DNA of 64,000 nt, from assembly GCA_963674685.2 (NCBI GenBank), contig CAXXWT010000009.1, forward strand, positions 372,001 to 436,000, written 5' to 3'. A program made the translations under genes and the position numbers. The notes under the pieces were generated by a model. It was not told the DNA's origin and ran no database searches. It was given only the letters and a program-made list of their open reading frames with translations. Below are positions 49,349 through 58,503 of the stretch, one piece after another (the stretch's first letter is position 1; each line of letters opens with the position of its first letter). This DNA comes from G963674685 sp963674685 (lineage in GTDB: Bacteria; Lernaellota; Lernaellaia; JACKCT01).

Positions 49349-51430
49349 GTGTCAAAATCAGCGCCCTTGGCCAATATCCGTAATATCGGAATAATGGCCC
49401 ATATTGATGCGGGAAAGACGACAGCGACTGAAAGGATCCTTTATTACACGGGAGTCAGCCACAAGATGGGCGAGGTTCATGATGGGACCGCCCAGATGGA
49501 CTACATGATTCAGGAGCAGGAGCGCGGCATCACGATCACGACCGCCGCCACCACCTGCAAATGGCGCGGACACAGGATCAACATCCTCGACACGCCGGGT
49601 CATGTGGATTTTACCATCGAAGTGGAAAGGGCCTTGAGAGTCCTGGACGGAGCGATCGCCATTTTCTGCGGCGTCGGCGGGGTTGAGCCTCAAAGCGAAA
49701 CCGTTTGGCGGCAGGCGGAAAAATTCCATGTTCCGAAGATCGCTTTCGTCAACAAACTGGACCGGATCGGTTCGGATTTTTTCCGGGTTTGCGAAGAAAT
49801 CAGGGAAAAATTCGGCGTGAGGGCCGTGCCCATTCAGCTTCCCGTCGGAAGCGAAAGCGACTTTGTCGGCGTTGTGGACCTGATCAGCATGAAGGCGATT
49901 ATCTGGGATGATTCATCCCTGGGAGCCAGCTTTCAGGAAACGCCCGTGCCCGATGATCTTTTACAAATTGCTCTAAAATACCGGACGGAGTTGTTGGAAG
50001 CCGTCGCCGAAGAAGATGATGATTTGATGGCGGCTTATCTGGAAGGCGAGGAACTCGATGAAGAGGTTGTCAGAAAAGCCCTTCGCAAAGGCGTCCTTGC
50101 TCTGAATATCGTCCCGGTGCTGGCCGGCGCCGCCTTTAAAAACAAGGGAATCCAGCCGTTGCTCGACGCCGTGGTGGATTATCTGCCCGGCCCCAGGGAC
50201 ATCCCCCCCGTTAAGGGAGCGAATCCCAGGAACAATAGGGAGGAAACCCGCGAGGCCGAGATCACCGAACCTTTTACGGCTCTGGCGTTCAAGGTTTTGC
50301 ATGATCCTTTCGTCGGGCAACTCTGCTTCCTGAGAGTGTATTCCGGGAAAGTGAACCTCGGCGAGTCCGTGCTGAACGTGACAAGGCAAAAGAACGAACG
50401 CCTTTCCAAGATTCTTCAAATGCACGCCAACAAACGCGTGGAACTGAAGATGGCGCAAGCCGGGGATATCGTCGCGGTGGTTGGATTGCGCGTCACCTCG
50501 ACCGGCGACACGCTTTGCGTCAAGAATCATCCACTGCTGCTGGAAGGCCTGACGTTCCCCGATCCCGTCATTCACATCGCCATCGAACCCAAGACGCAGG
50601 CCGATCAGGAAAAATTGGACGGCGCCATGGAGAACCTGGCCAGGGAGGATCCATCCTTCCACGTGAGACAGGATCAGGAAACGGGCCAGACGATCATTTC
50701 AGGAATGGGTGAATTGCATCTGGAAATCATCGCCGACCGAATGCGCAGGGATTTCAACGTCAACGCCAATGTGGGAAAACCCCAGGTTTCCTACAAGGAA
50801 AGCATCGGACGCGCGATTGAGATCGAAGAGGAATACGTCAGGCAGGCCGGCAATCGCGGAATGTACGCGAAAGCCCGATTGCTTCTGGAACCCCTCGAAA
50901 GGGGAAAGGGATTCGGATTCGAATCCGAGCTTTCCGCGGGGAAATTGCCGCGGGAATTCCAGGAGGCTTTGAAAAACGGCGTCGTGGAATCGCTTTCCGT
51001 CGGCGGACTGGCGGGTTACCCGGTGATGGATTTGAAAGTCACGCTGAAGGATGCCGCTTATCACGAAGTGGATTCGGACGAAGCGTCTTTCAGAGCCGTC
51101 GCGAACCTGGCTATGGCCAAGGGATTGCGTGAAGCCGATCCGGTATTGTTGGAGCCGTTCATGTCCGTGGAAATCGTCACACCGGAGGATTTCCTCGGAG
51201 ATGTTATAGCGGACATCAATTCCCGGCGGGGCTCCGTCAAGGGAATGTCGATCAGGGCCAATGCCCGCGTGGTCGATACGGAAGCGCCGCTGGCTGAAAT
51301 GTTCGGATATTCGACGGATCTGCGTTCCCTGACTCAGGGAAGGGCGACTTACACGATGCACTTTTCGCAATATCGTGTGACCCCCGCGCAGATTCGGGAA
51401 AAGATATTGACTCGGTTAAGAGGTTACTAG
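49349..51430 (+). CDS. fusA: Elongation factor G (divergent type)
   Basis: A 693-aa translocation GTPase. G-motifs are AHIDAGKTT, RGITITTAATT, DTPGHVDF and NKLD. Domain III includes GMGELHLEIIADR, and domain V includes VTPEDFLGDVIADINSRRG and MFGYSTDLRSLTQGRATYTM. In domain IV the usual GGRGQY/F reads AGNRGMY, and the flanking LLLEPLERGKGFGFESEL differs from ordinary EF-G. It is therefore a divergent member, still in the standard str position between rpsG and tuf. GTG start 49349. Confidence 0.93.
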   Translation: MSKSAPLANIRNIGIMAHIDAGKTTATERILYYTGVSHKMGEVHDGTAQMDYMIQEQERGITITTAATTCKWRGHRINILDTPGHVDFTIEVERALRVLDGAIAIFCGVGGVEPQSETVWRQAEKFHVPKIAFVNKLDRIGSDFFRVCEEIREKFGVRAVPIQLPVGSESDFVGVVDLISMKAIIWDDSSLGASFQETPVPDDLLQIALKYRTELLEAVAEEDDDLMAAYLEGEELDEEVVRKALRKGVLALNIVPVLAGAAFKNKGIQPLLDAVVDYLPGPRDIPPVKGANPRNNREETREAEITEPFTALAFKVLHDPFVGQLCFLRVYSGKVNLGESVLNVTRQKNERLSKILQMHANKRVELKMAQAGDIVAVVGLRVTSTGDTLCVKNHPLLLEGLTFPDPVIHIAIEPKTQADQEKLDGAMENLAREDPSFHVRQDQETGQTIISGMGELHLEIIADRMRRDFNVNANVGKPQVSYKESIGRAIEIEEEYVRQAGNRGMYAKARLLLEPLERGKGFGFESELSAGKLPREFQEALKNGVVESLSVGGLAGYPVMDLKVTLKDAAYHEVDSDEASFRAVANLAMAKGLREADPVLLEPFMSVEIVTPEDFLGDVIADINSRRGSVKGMSIRANARVVDTEAPLAEMFGYSTDLRSLTQGRATYTMHFSQYRVTPAQIREKILTRLRGY

Positions 51431-51474
51431 GTTAGAAAAACGAAGCATCGCCGATTTGTTTTTGGAGGATCATC

Positions 51475-52680
51475 ATGGCGAAGGAGAAATTCAATCGAAC
51501 GAAGCCGCACGTCAACGTGGGCACGATTGGTCACATCGATCACGGCAAGACGACGTTGACCAGTGCGATCACGACCGTCGCCTCGCGCAAGGGCTGGGCG
51601 AAAGCGGTCAGTTACGACGAAGTGGCCAAGGCGAGCGTGAGCCAGGGCCGTCGCAACGAGATGAAGATTTTGACGATCGCCACATCCCATGTGGAATATG
51701 AGTCCGAGAAGCGTCACTACGCGCACGTCGACTGCCCGGGTCACGCGGACTACATCAAGAACATGATAACGGGCGCGGCGCAGATGGACGGCGCGATTCT
51801 GGTGGTCGGCGCCGACGACGGCCCCATGCCCCAGACCCGCGAGCATATCCTTCTGGCCCGTCAGGTCGGCGTTCCGAAGATCGTCGTGTTTCTGAACAAG
51901 GTGGACCTTGTGGACGATCCTGAGCTTCTGGATCTGGTGGAGATGGAAGTTCGCGAGCTTTTGAGTCTTTACGAATTTCCTGGCGACGACACTCCGATCG
52001 TTCGCGGCAGCGCTCTCAAAGCCATGCAGGGCACCGACGATGTCGTTGGCGACGGAGCCATTGTGGAGCTTCTCAATACGCTTGACGAATACATTCCCGA
52101 GCCGGTCCGCGATACGGAGAAGCCTTTCCTGATGCCGATCGAAGACGTGTTTTCGATTTCCGGGCGCGGCACGGTTGTGACGGGCCGCATCGAGCGCGGC
52201 GTCGTGAAAGTCGGCGAGGAAATCGAGATTGTGGGCATCAAGGACACGCGCAAGACGGTGGTGACCGGCGTGGAGATGTTCCGCAAGCTTCTGGATTCGG
52301 GCCAGCCCGGCGACAACGTGGGCTGCCTGCTTCGGGGCGTGAAGCGCGAGGACGTTGAGCGCGGCCAGGTTCTGGCGCATCCGGGCACGATCAATCCGCA
52401 TACGGAGTATGAAGGCAAAGTGTACGTTCTGAGCAAGGATGAAGGCGGGCGCCACACGCCGTTTTTCACCGGCTATCGTCCCCAGTTCTACTTTCGCACA
52501 ACGGACGTGACGGGCGTGGGCACGCTGCCGGAAGGCATCGAGATGGTGATGCCGGGCGAGAACGTGAATTTGACGGTGAAGTTGATTGCGCCGATCGCGA
52601 TGGAAGAAGGCGTTCGTTTCGCGATTCGCGAAGGCGGCCGCACAGTGGGCGCCGGCGTCGTCACAAAGGTGATCAAGTAA
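51475..52680 (+). CDS. tuf: Elongation factor Tu, copy 2
   Basis: 401 aa with the same protein and, as far as read, the same DNA as the copy at 34177 (17,298 bp upstream). Identity starts at the GGAGGATCATC ribosome site and stops right after TAA: copy 1 continues AAAGAGG, copy 2 CACTAGG. This pattern points to gene conversion keeping the copies identical. Fourth gene of the str operon, between fusA and rpsJ. Confidence 0.97.
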   Translation: MAKEKFNRTKPHVNVGTIGHIDHGKTTLTSAITTVASRKGWAKAVSYDEVAKASVSQGRRNEMKILTIATSHVEYESEKRHYAHVDCPGHADYIKNMITGAAQMDGAILVVGADDGPMPQTREHILLARQVGVPKIVVFLNKVDLVDDPELLDLVEMEVRELLSLYEFPGDDTPIVRGSALKAMQGTDDVVGDGAIVELLNTLDEYIPEPVRDTEKPFLMPIEDVFSISGRGTVVTGRIERGVVKVGEEIEIVGIKDTRKTVVTGVEMFRKLLDSGQPGDNVGCLLRGVKREDVERGQVLAHPGTINPHTEYEGKVYVLSKDEGGRHTPFFTGYRPQFYFRTTDVTGVGTLPEGIEMVMPGENVNLTVKLIAPIAMEEGVRFAIREGGRTVGAGVVTKVIK

Positions 52681-52699
52681 CACTAGGCGGGATATTCTC

Positions 52700-53023
52700 A
52701 TGGCACTGAAACAGCGCATTCGTATTCGGCTCAAAGCTTATGACCACAAAATCCTGGACAAGTCGTCCAAGGAGATTGCCGATTCGGCGAAAAGGACCGG
52801 GGCTCATGTATCCGGACCTATTCCGCTGCCGACGAAGATAGAAAAGTTCTGCGTGCTGCGCGGACCTCACGTCGACAAGAAGAGCCGTGAGCAATTCGAG
52901 ATCCGTACGCATAAAAGGTTGATTGAGATTTTCGATACGACGCCGGAAACCATGGAAGCGATGGGCAAACTCGAGCTTTCTCCCGGCGTCGACGTGGATA
53001 TCAAATTGATCGGAGCGGCCTGA
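52700..53023 (+). CDS. rpsJ: 30S ribosomal protein S10
   Basis: 107 aa, in the range of the family. RIRIRLKAYDHKILDKSSKEI, PIPLPTKIEKFCVLRGPHVDKKSREQFEIRTHKRLI is highly conserved. It also acts as NusE in antitermination. First S10-operon gene; its stop overlaps the rplC start (TGATG). Confidence 0.98.
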   Translation: MALKQRIRIRLKAYDHKILDKSSKEIADSAKRTGAHVSGPIPLPTKIEKFCVLRGPHVDKKSREQFEIRTHKRLIEIFDTTPETMEAMGKLELSPGVDVDIKLIGAA

Positions 53024-53670
53024 TGAAAGGTATTTTCGGGAAAAAACTGGGCATGATGCAGGTCTTCGACGAGTCGGGACGTCGCGTGCCCCTGAGCGTG
53101 GTCAAGGCGACTCCGGGCGTGGTGGTTCGCGTTAAAACCGTCGAAACAGACGGCTACGGCGCCATCCAGGTCGGTTTCAACTCCTGCGATCTGAAGAAGT
53201 TGAACAGGCCCGAAGCCGGCGTCTACAAAAAGACTCTGCAAACCAAGGTCGGTTACCGGGACCTCAAGGAATTCAAAGTCGATAATCCCAATGACTACAA
53301 GGTCGGCCAGGAAATCAAAGTCGATCAGTTCGCCGCCGGAGACAAGGTCGATGTGCGCAGCCGCTCCATCGGCAAAGGCTTCGCCGGAACGATCAAAAGA
53401 TACCATTTCGGCCGCGGACCGATGACGCACGGAAGCAAGAACAAGCGTGAGCCGGGCTCCATCGGCATGTCCGCGACGCCGTCGCGTGTGCACAAGGGTA
53501 AAAAGTTGCCCGGTCACATGGGTTCCGTAAACAGAACCGTGCAGCGAATTACGGTCTATAAAGTCGACGAAGAAAAGAATTTGCTGTTTCTCATCGGCGG
53601 CATTCCCGGTTCCCGCAACGCAAATGTGATGATTCACGAAACGGCGAAAAAGAAGAAACTTGCCGGATAA
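53023..53670 (+). CDS. rplC: 50S ribosomal protein L3
   Basis: 215 aa. MKGIFGKKLGMMQVFDESG and the loop GPMTHGSKNKREPGSIGMSATPSRVHKGKKLPGHMG are standard. Translationally coupled to rpsJ. Confidence 0.98.
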   Translation: MKGIFGKKLGMMQVFDESGRRVPLSVVKATPGVVVRVKTVETDGYGAIQVGFNSCDLKKLNRPEAGVYKKTLQTKVGYRDLKEFKVDNPNDYKVGQEIKVDQFAAGDKVDVRSRSIGKGFAGTIKRYHFGRGPMTHGSKNKREPGSIGMSATPSRVHKGKKLPGHMGSVNRTVQRITVYKVDEEKNLLFLIGGIPGSRNANVMIHETAKKKKLAG

Positions 53671-53681
53671 AGGGCGGTCCC

Positions 53682-54308
53682 ATGGCGAAGATGGACATAG
53701 TCAACAGTGTGAATGAAAAGGTGGAATCGCTGGAATTGCGCGACGATGTCTTCGGCATCGAAGTCAAGCCTCATCTCTTCTGGGAAGTGGTGCGCAACCA
53801 GACGGCCAACAAACGCGCGGGCTCGAAGAAAACCAAATCCCGCGCCGAAGTCAATTACACCAATGCGAAATTGTATCGGCAAAAGGGAACGGGACGCGCC
53901 AGGGCGGGAAGCGCCCGATCCGGCGTTCGCGTGGGCGGCGGTCATATTTTCGCGTTGCGTCCCAAGGATTGGTCCTACACGGTTCCCAAAAAGGTTCGGC
54001 GTCAGGCGGTGGCTTCGGCGCTGTCCATGAAGCTGGCCGAGGAAAAGATGACCGTGGTGGATCGAATTTCCCTGGACCGGATCAAAACCAAGGACATGGC
54101 GGACATTCTGAAATCACTGGATGTTCAAAACGGTCTGATCGTGATCGGCGGACGCGATGACAAAATCGAGAAAAGCGCGAGAAACATTCCGTTTGTGAAG
54201 GTTCTGCCCGTCGAGGGACTGAACGTTTACGACATCCTCCGCTATGACAAAGTGGTTTTGACCAAAGACGCCGTGGCCGTGATCGAAGGGAGGTATGCGA
54301 AGCGATGA
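53682..54308 (+). CDS. rplD: 50S ribosomal protein L4
   Basis: 208 aa. The loop RQKGTGRARAGSARSGVRVGGGHIFALRPKDWSY is the L4 exit-tunnel extension. Its stop overlaps the rplW start (ATGA). Confidence 0.97.
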   Translation: MAKMDIVNSVNEKVESLELRDDVFGIEVKPHLFWEVVRNQTANKRAGSKKTKSRAEVNYTNAKLYRQKGTGRARAGSARSGVRVGGGHIFALRPKDWSYTVPKKVRRQAVASALSMKLAEEKMTVVDRISLDRIKTKDMADILKSLDVQNGLIVIGGRDDKIEKSARNIPFVKVLPVEGLNVYDILRYDKVVLTKDAVAVIEGRYAKR

Positions 54309-54592
54309 ATCCTCATCAGATCATCAAGCGCCCAATCATTACGGAAAAGGCCAACCTGGATAAAGAAGTCAGCAATCATCACATTTTCGAAGTCATGATG
54401 GCTGCCAACAAAATTGAAATCCGAAAGGCCGTCGAAGAGTTGTTCGGAGTCAAGGTCTTAAGCGTCCAGACCTGCGTGATGCGTGGGAAAAACAAAAGGC
54501 GCGGAAGAACCTTCGGGCGAACTCCGAATTGGAAAAAGGCTCTCGTGAAGCTGGCGCCCGGCGAGAGCATCGACTTCTTCGAAGGCGTTTAA
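54305..54592 (+). CDS. rplW: 50S ribosomal protein L23
   Basis: 95 aa. IIKRPIITEKANLDKEVSNHHIFEV and IEIRKAVEELFGVKVLSVQTCVMRGK are standard. Sits at the exit tunnel and docks trigger factor and SRP. Starts inside the rplD stop. Confidence 0.97.
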   Translation: MNPHQIIKRPIITEKANLDKEVSNHHIFEVMMAANKIEIRKAVEELFGVKVLSVQTCVMRGKNKRRGRTFGRTPNWKKALVKLAPGESIDFFEGV

Positions 54593-54614
54593 TCTAGGCA
54601 CGGAAGGGTATGGC

Positions 54615-55442
54615 ATGGCGATAAAGAAACACAAACCGACAAGCCCCGGCCGACGGTATATGACTGTCAGCACTTTCGAGGAATTATCCGGGAGCAAACC
54701 GGAACGTTCGCTGATGGAGCCCTTGAAGAAAAACGGCGGTCGCAACAGCCATGGTCGGATTACGATGCGGCATCGGGGCGGCGGCCATAAGCGGCATTAT
54801 CGCGTGATCGACTTCAAGCGCAACAAACACGATATTCCGGCTCAGGTCGCGACGATCGAATACGATCCGAACCGCAAGAGCCGGATCGCGCTTTTGAATT
54901 ACCAGGACGGCGAGAAGCGATATATCATCGCCCCGCATCAGCTCAAGGTCGGCGACACGGTCGTCAGCGGCGAACACGTCGACATCAAGCCGGGCAATGC
55001 GATGCCGATGAAAAACATCCCCGACGGGATTTTGGTCCACAACGTGGAAATGAAAATCGGAAAAGGCGGGCAGGTCGCCCGTTCCGCCGGCAACTGCGCT
55101 CAGTTGATGGGCAAAGAAGGCAAGTACGTGACTTTGAAGCTGCCTTCCGGCGAATTGCGGCGTTTTTTGGGCGACTGCATGGCGACCATCGGCCAGGTGG
55201 GCAATGTGGATCACAGCCACATCACCATCGGCAAAGCCGGCCGCACCCGTTGGCTCGGCCGCAGACCTCACGTCCGCGGCGTGGCCATGAATCCGGTGGA
55301 TCATCCCATGGGCGGCGGCGAGGGTCGTTCCAGCGGCGGACGTCATCCGTGCACGCCGTGGGGCGTTCCGACCAAAGGATACAAAACCAGGAAGAATCGA
55401 AATTCCGATCGGCTGATCGTCAGACGACGGAATAAGAAATAA
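54615..55442 (+). CDS. rplB: 50S ribosomal protein L2
   Basis: 275 aa. MAIKKHKPTSPGRRYMTVSTFEEL, NSHGRITMRHRGGGHKRHYRVIDFKR and RGVAMNPVDHPMGGGEGRSSGGRHPCTPWG. Catalytic-centre His is present in the last segment. Usual length. Confidence 0.98.
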   Translation: MAIKKHKPTSPGRRYMTVSTFEELSGSKPERSLMEPLKKNGGRNSHGRITMRHRGGGHKRHYRVIDFKRNKHDIPAQVATIEYDPNRKSRIALLNYQDGEKRYIIAPHQLKVGDTVVSGEHVDIKPGNAMPMKNIPDGILVHNVEMKIGKGGQVARSAGNCAQLMGKEGKYVTLKLPSGELRRFLGDCMATIGQVGNVDHSHITIGKAGRTRWLGRRPHVRGVAMNPVDHPMGGGEGRSSGGRHPCTPWGVPTKGYKTRKNRNSDRLIVRRRNKK

Positions 55443-55484
55443 TCGTCAAACGGCATTGCCGTATACGATAAGGAGCGTTCGAGC

Positions 55485-55763
55485 ATGGCGCGTTCGGTGA
55501 AAAAAGGACCTTTTGTCGACGACCACCTTCTCAAGAAAGTGGACACGGCGACCGAAACAAAGAGCCGGACCATTATTAAAACATGGTCCCGCAGGTCGAC
55601 CATTTTGCCCGAGTTTGTGGGGTTGACCTTCGCCGTCCATAACGGAAAGAAATTCGTTCCCGTGTTCGTGACGGAGAATATGGTCGGTCATAAGTTGGGC
55701 GAATTTGCTCCGACCCGCGTTTTTCACGGCCACGCGGCGGATCGGAAGGCCAAGAAAGGCTAG
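55485..55763 (+). CDS. rpsS: 30S ribosomal protein S19
   Basis: 92 aa. MARSVKKGPFVDDHLLKKV, TWSRRSTILPEFVGLTFAVHNGKKF and KLGEFAPTRVFHGHA are conserved. In standard S10 order after rplB. Confidence 0.98.
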   Translation: MARSVKKGPFVDDHLLKKVDTATETKSRTIIKTWSRRSTILPEFVGLTFAVHNGKKFVPVFVTENMVGHKLGEFAPTRVFHGHAADRKAKKG

Positions 55764-55817
55764 TCGGCGGCGATATCGTCCGATGTGACGACGATCCGCT
55801 TCATGGGAGAATAGGAA

Positions 55818-56150
55818 ATGGAAGTCAAGGCCAAAGCGAAATACTTGAGATTTTCACCCTCGAAGGGCCGCCTTGTCGCCGATATGATTCGGGGCAAAAG
55901 CGTTCACGAGGCCGTTGGAATGCTCTCTTACACGCCCAGGAAATCCGCCAGGGCCGTAAAAAAACTACTGGACTCGGCCATCGCAAATGCGCAGACCCGC
56001 GAAGGCGTGAACGTCGACGAGCTTTACGTCAAAAGCATCTGCGTCGACGAGGGACCGACGCTCAAGCGGATCCGGCTGCGATCCATGGGCAGAGCCAACA
56101 GGATTTTTAAAAGGACAAGCCACGTCACCATCGTCTTGGACGAGATTTAA
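55818..56150 (+). CDS. rplV: 50S ribosomal protein L22
   Basis: 110 aa. KAKYLRFSPSKGRLVADMIRGKSVHEA, RKSARAVKKLLDSAIANA and RANRIFKRTSHVTIVL, with the tunnel hairpin in between (GPTLKRIRLRSMG). Usual length. Confidence 0.97.
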   Translation: MEVKAKAKYLRFSPSKGRLVADMIRGKSVHEAVGMLSYTPRKSARAVKKLLDSAIANAQTREGVNVDELYVKSICVDEGPTLKRIRLRSMGRANRIFKRTSHVTIVLDEI

Positions 56151-56161
56151 GGGAGGCTACG

Positions 56162-56791
56162 GTGGGTCAGAAGACAAACCCGATCGGTTTTAGACTGGGA
56201 ATCATCCGTGACTGGAATTCGCGATGGTTTTCCGACAAGGATTACGCGAAGCTCCTGCACGAGGATCTGAACATTCGGAAATTCCTGAAAAAGAGGCTCG
56301 CCAACGCCAGCGTTTCGAAGATCGACATCGAACGAACGCATAATAAAATGACGATCATCATCCATACGGCGCGTCCCGGCGTGATCATCGGCCGCAAGGG
56401 CGTTGAACTGGAAGCGCTGCAAAAGGTTCTGCGCCGCATGGCCGATCGCGACATTTTCATCAAGGTTCAGGAAGTCCGCAGGGCCGATCTGGACTCTCAG
56501 CTCGTGGCGGAGAACATCGGCAACCAGATGGCCCGCCGTATTTCTCACAGGCGCGCCATGAAGCGGGCTATCTCCAACGCCATGAAGCTCGGCGCCAAGG
56601 GCATTCGCATCACCGCCAAGGGACGTCTGGGCGGCGCCGAGATGAGCCGGTTCGAGCAGTACCGCGAAGGCGTCGTGCCTCTGCACACGCTGCGCGCCGA
56701 CATCGATTACGGACAGTACCACGCCAGGACGACCTACGGCGTGATCGGCATCAAAGTTTGGATTTACCACGGCGACGTGGTTTCGAAATAA
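56162..56791 (+). CDS. rpsC: 30S ribosomal protein S3
   Basis: 209 aa, GTG start (GGGAGG upstream). GQKTNPIGFRLGI, the KH-domain motif VIIGRKGVELE and LGGAEMSRFEQYREGVVPLHTLRADIDYG are standard. It forms part of the mRNA entry channel. Confidence 0.97.
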   Translation: MGQKTNPIGFRLGIIRDWNSRWFSDKDYAKLLHEDLNIRKFLKKRLANASVSKIDIERTHNKMTIIIHTARPGVIIGRKGVELEALQKVLRRMADRDIFIKVQEVRRADLDSQLVAENIGNQMARRISHRRAMKRAISNAMKLGAKGIRITAKGRLGGAEMSRFEQYREGVVPLHTLRADIDYGQYHARTTYGVIGIKVWIYHGDVVSK

Positions 56792-56811
56792 AAGGACAGT
56801 GAGGCAACAAA

Positions 56812-57234
56812 ATGCTTTCGCCGAAAAAAGTCAGACATCGCAAGGTCATGAAAGGACGTCGGCGCGGCCAGGCGCGTCGGGGAAGCGGCATCGATTTCGG
56901 AAATTACGGACTTCAGGTTCTGGAAGCCGGATGGATTACCGCCAGGCAGATCGAGGCGGCTCGTATCGCCATGACCCGTTCGATCAAGCGCGGCGGCAAA
57001 ATCTGGATTCGGATTTTCCCCGACAAGCCGATTACGAAGAAACCCGCCGAAACCCGCATGGGGAAGGGCAAAGGCTCGCCGGAGGAATGGGTTTGCGTCG
57101 TCAAGCCCGGACGCATGTTGTACGAGATGGATGGCGTGAACACCCAGCAGGCCACGAAGGCCTTCAAGCTGGCCGCCGCCAAATTGCCCTTAAAAACGAA
57201 AATCGTGATTCGAGAGGCCGTCCATGAAGGCTGA
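56812..57234 (+). CDS. rplP: 50S ribosomal protein L16
   Basis: 140 aa. MLSPKKVRHRKVMKGRRRG and GKGKGSPEEWVCVVKPGRMLYE are conserved. The C-terminus overlaps rpmC by 11 bp, so translation is coupled. Confidence 0.97.
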   Translation: MLSPKKVRHRKVMKGRRRGQARRGSGIDFGNYGLQVLEAGWITARQIEAARIAMTRSIKRGGKIWIRIFPDKPITKKPAETRMGKGKGSPEEWVCVVKPGRMLYEMDGVNTQQATKAFKLAAAKLPLKTKIVIREAVHEG

Positions 57235-57442
57235 TGAAATTCGCAAGTACAGCGCCGATGAACTGGTCAATATGGAACAGGATTTGGTGAAGGATTATTT
57301 CCAGCTCAAATTCCAGTTCTTCACCGGGCAGCTTGAAAATACGGCGCGGATGACAGGCGTGAAACGCGACATCGCGCGCGTTAAAACAATTCTCAAGGAA
57401 CGTCAAATGCAAAAGGATGTGAGCCATGACGACAAAGAGTAA
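57224..57442 (+). CDS. rpmC: 50S ribosomal protein L29
   Basis: 72 aa. MKADEIRKYSADELVNMEQDL, a two-helix hairpin with RMTGVKRDIARVKTILKERQ. Overlaps both neighbours (11 bp with rplP, 17 bp with rpsQ). Confidence 0.96.
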   Translation: MKADEIRKYSADELVNMEQDLVKDYFQLKFQFFTGQLENTARMTGVKRDIARVKTILKERQMQKDVSHDDKE

Positions 57443-57686
57443 TCGCCGCACCCTGCAGGGCGTCGTGGTGAGCGACAAAATGGAAAAGACGGTGGTCGTG
57501 CGCGTGGCTCGGGTTTACAAGCATCCCTTGTACGGCAAGGTCATAACCCAGCACAAGAAATACAAAGCTCATGACAACGCCAACGAGTGCGGCATGGGCG
57601 ACACGGTGCAGATCATCGAGAGCCGGCCGATTTCTTCCCAGAAGCGGTGGGCGGTGCAGAAAATTTTAGAGAAGGCCGTTGGATAG
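57426..57686 (+). CDS. rpsQ: 30S ribosomal protein S17
   Basis: 86 aa. RRTLQGVVVSDKMEKTVVVRVARVYKHPLYGKVI and MGDTVQIIESRPIS are conserved S17 (OB fold) segments. It starts inside rpmC. Confidence 0.97.
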   Translation: MTTKSNRRTLQGVVVSDKMEKTVVVRVARVYKHPLYGKVITQHKKYKAHDNANECGMGDTVQIIESRPISSQKRWAVQKILEKAVG

Positions 57687-57719
57687 ACCGAGGCGTTCGC
57701 TTTCAAGGAGACTTTGGCC

Positions 57720-58088
57720 ATGATTCAAATGCAATCCGTTTTAACGGTGGCGGACAATTCCGGGGCGCGACGCCTGACCTGCATCAAGGTTCTGGGCGAC
57801 AGCAAGAAACGCTACGCCTCCGTCGGCGACGTCATCGTCGTTTCGGTCCGGGAAGCTATCCCCGGAGCCAAAGTGAAAAAGGGCGAAATGCGCCGGGCCG
57901 TCATCGTTCGCCTGAAAAGCAATCTCGGGCGTCCGGACGGAAGTTATATCCGTTTTGACGATAATTCCGCCGTATTGATCGACAATAACATGGAGCCGAT
58001 CGGAACCCGCGTATTCGGGCCGGTGGCCAGGGAATTGCGCGCCAAGCAGTTCATGAAGATCGTATCCCTGGCTCCCGAGGTTCTTTAA
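57720..58088 (+). CDS. rplN: 50S ribosomal protein L14
   Basis: 122 aa, exactly the usual length. MIQMQSVLTVADNSGARRL and RRAVIVRLKSNLGRPDGSYIRFDDNSAVLI. ATG 57720 was chosen over an in-frame TTG 6 bp earlier because it gives the standard N-terminus and has AAGGAG upstream. First gene of the spc-type section. Confidence 0.97.
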   Translation: MIQMQSVLTVADNSGARRLTCIKVLGDSKKRYASVGDVIVVSVREAIPGAKVKKGEMRRAVIVRLKSNLGRPDGSYIRFDDNSAVLIDNNMEPIGTRVFGPVARELRAKQFMKIVSLAPEVL

Positions 58089-58122
58089 GAAGGTTAGTCG
58101 CGCATCGGCAAGGAGACATAAA

Positions 58123-58479
58123 ATGTCGGCGAAGGAAAAAGTGAAAACCCGCGTGAAAAAAGACGACATCGTTCACGTCATCGGCGGGAAGGAATCGGGA
58201 GCGCTTTCCAATCGCGTGAAACGCGGGAAAGTCCTGAGCGTGGATCGCAAAAACGGCCGCGTGATCGTCGAGAGGATGAATTTCATCAAAAGGCACTCGA
58301 AGCCCGACAAGACGAACCGCCAGGGCGGCATCATCGAAAAGGAAGGTCCGATTCACGCCAGCAACGTCATGATCGTCTGCCCGAGCTGCGACGCTCCCCG
58401 ACGCATCAAGATGGTGAAACTCGAGGACGGAAAGAAAGTGCGCGCTTGTAGAAAGTGCGATGAAATATTGGACAAGTAA
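58123..58479 (+). CDS. rplX: 50S ribosomal protein L24
   Basis: 118 aa. The KOW motif is DDIVHVIGGKESG...GKVLSVDRKNGRVIVE. The C-terminal extension has two CxxC pairs (CPSC near 86-89, CRKC near 111-114), a zinc-ribbon-like form. Confidence 0.95.
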   Translation: MSAKEKVKTRVKKDDIVHVIGGKESGALSNRVKRGKVLSVDRKNGRVIVERMNFIKRHSKPDKTNRQGGIIEKEGPIHASNVMIVCPSCDAPRRIKMVKLEDGKKVRACRKCDEILDK

Positions 58480-58503
58480 ACGTGCTTCGATAGGAGCGAC
58501 CAG

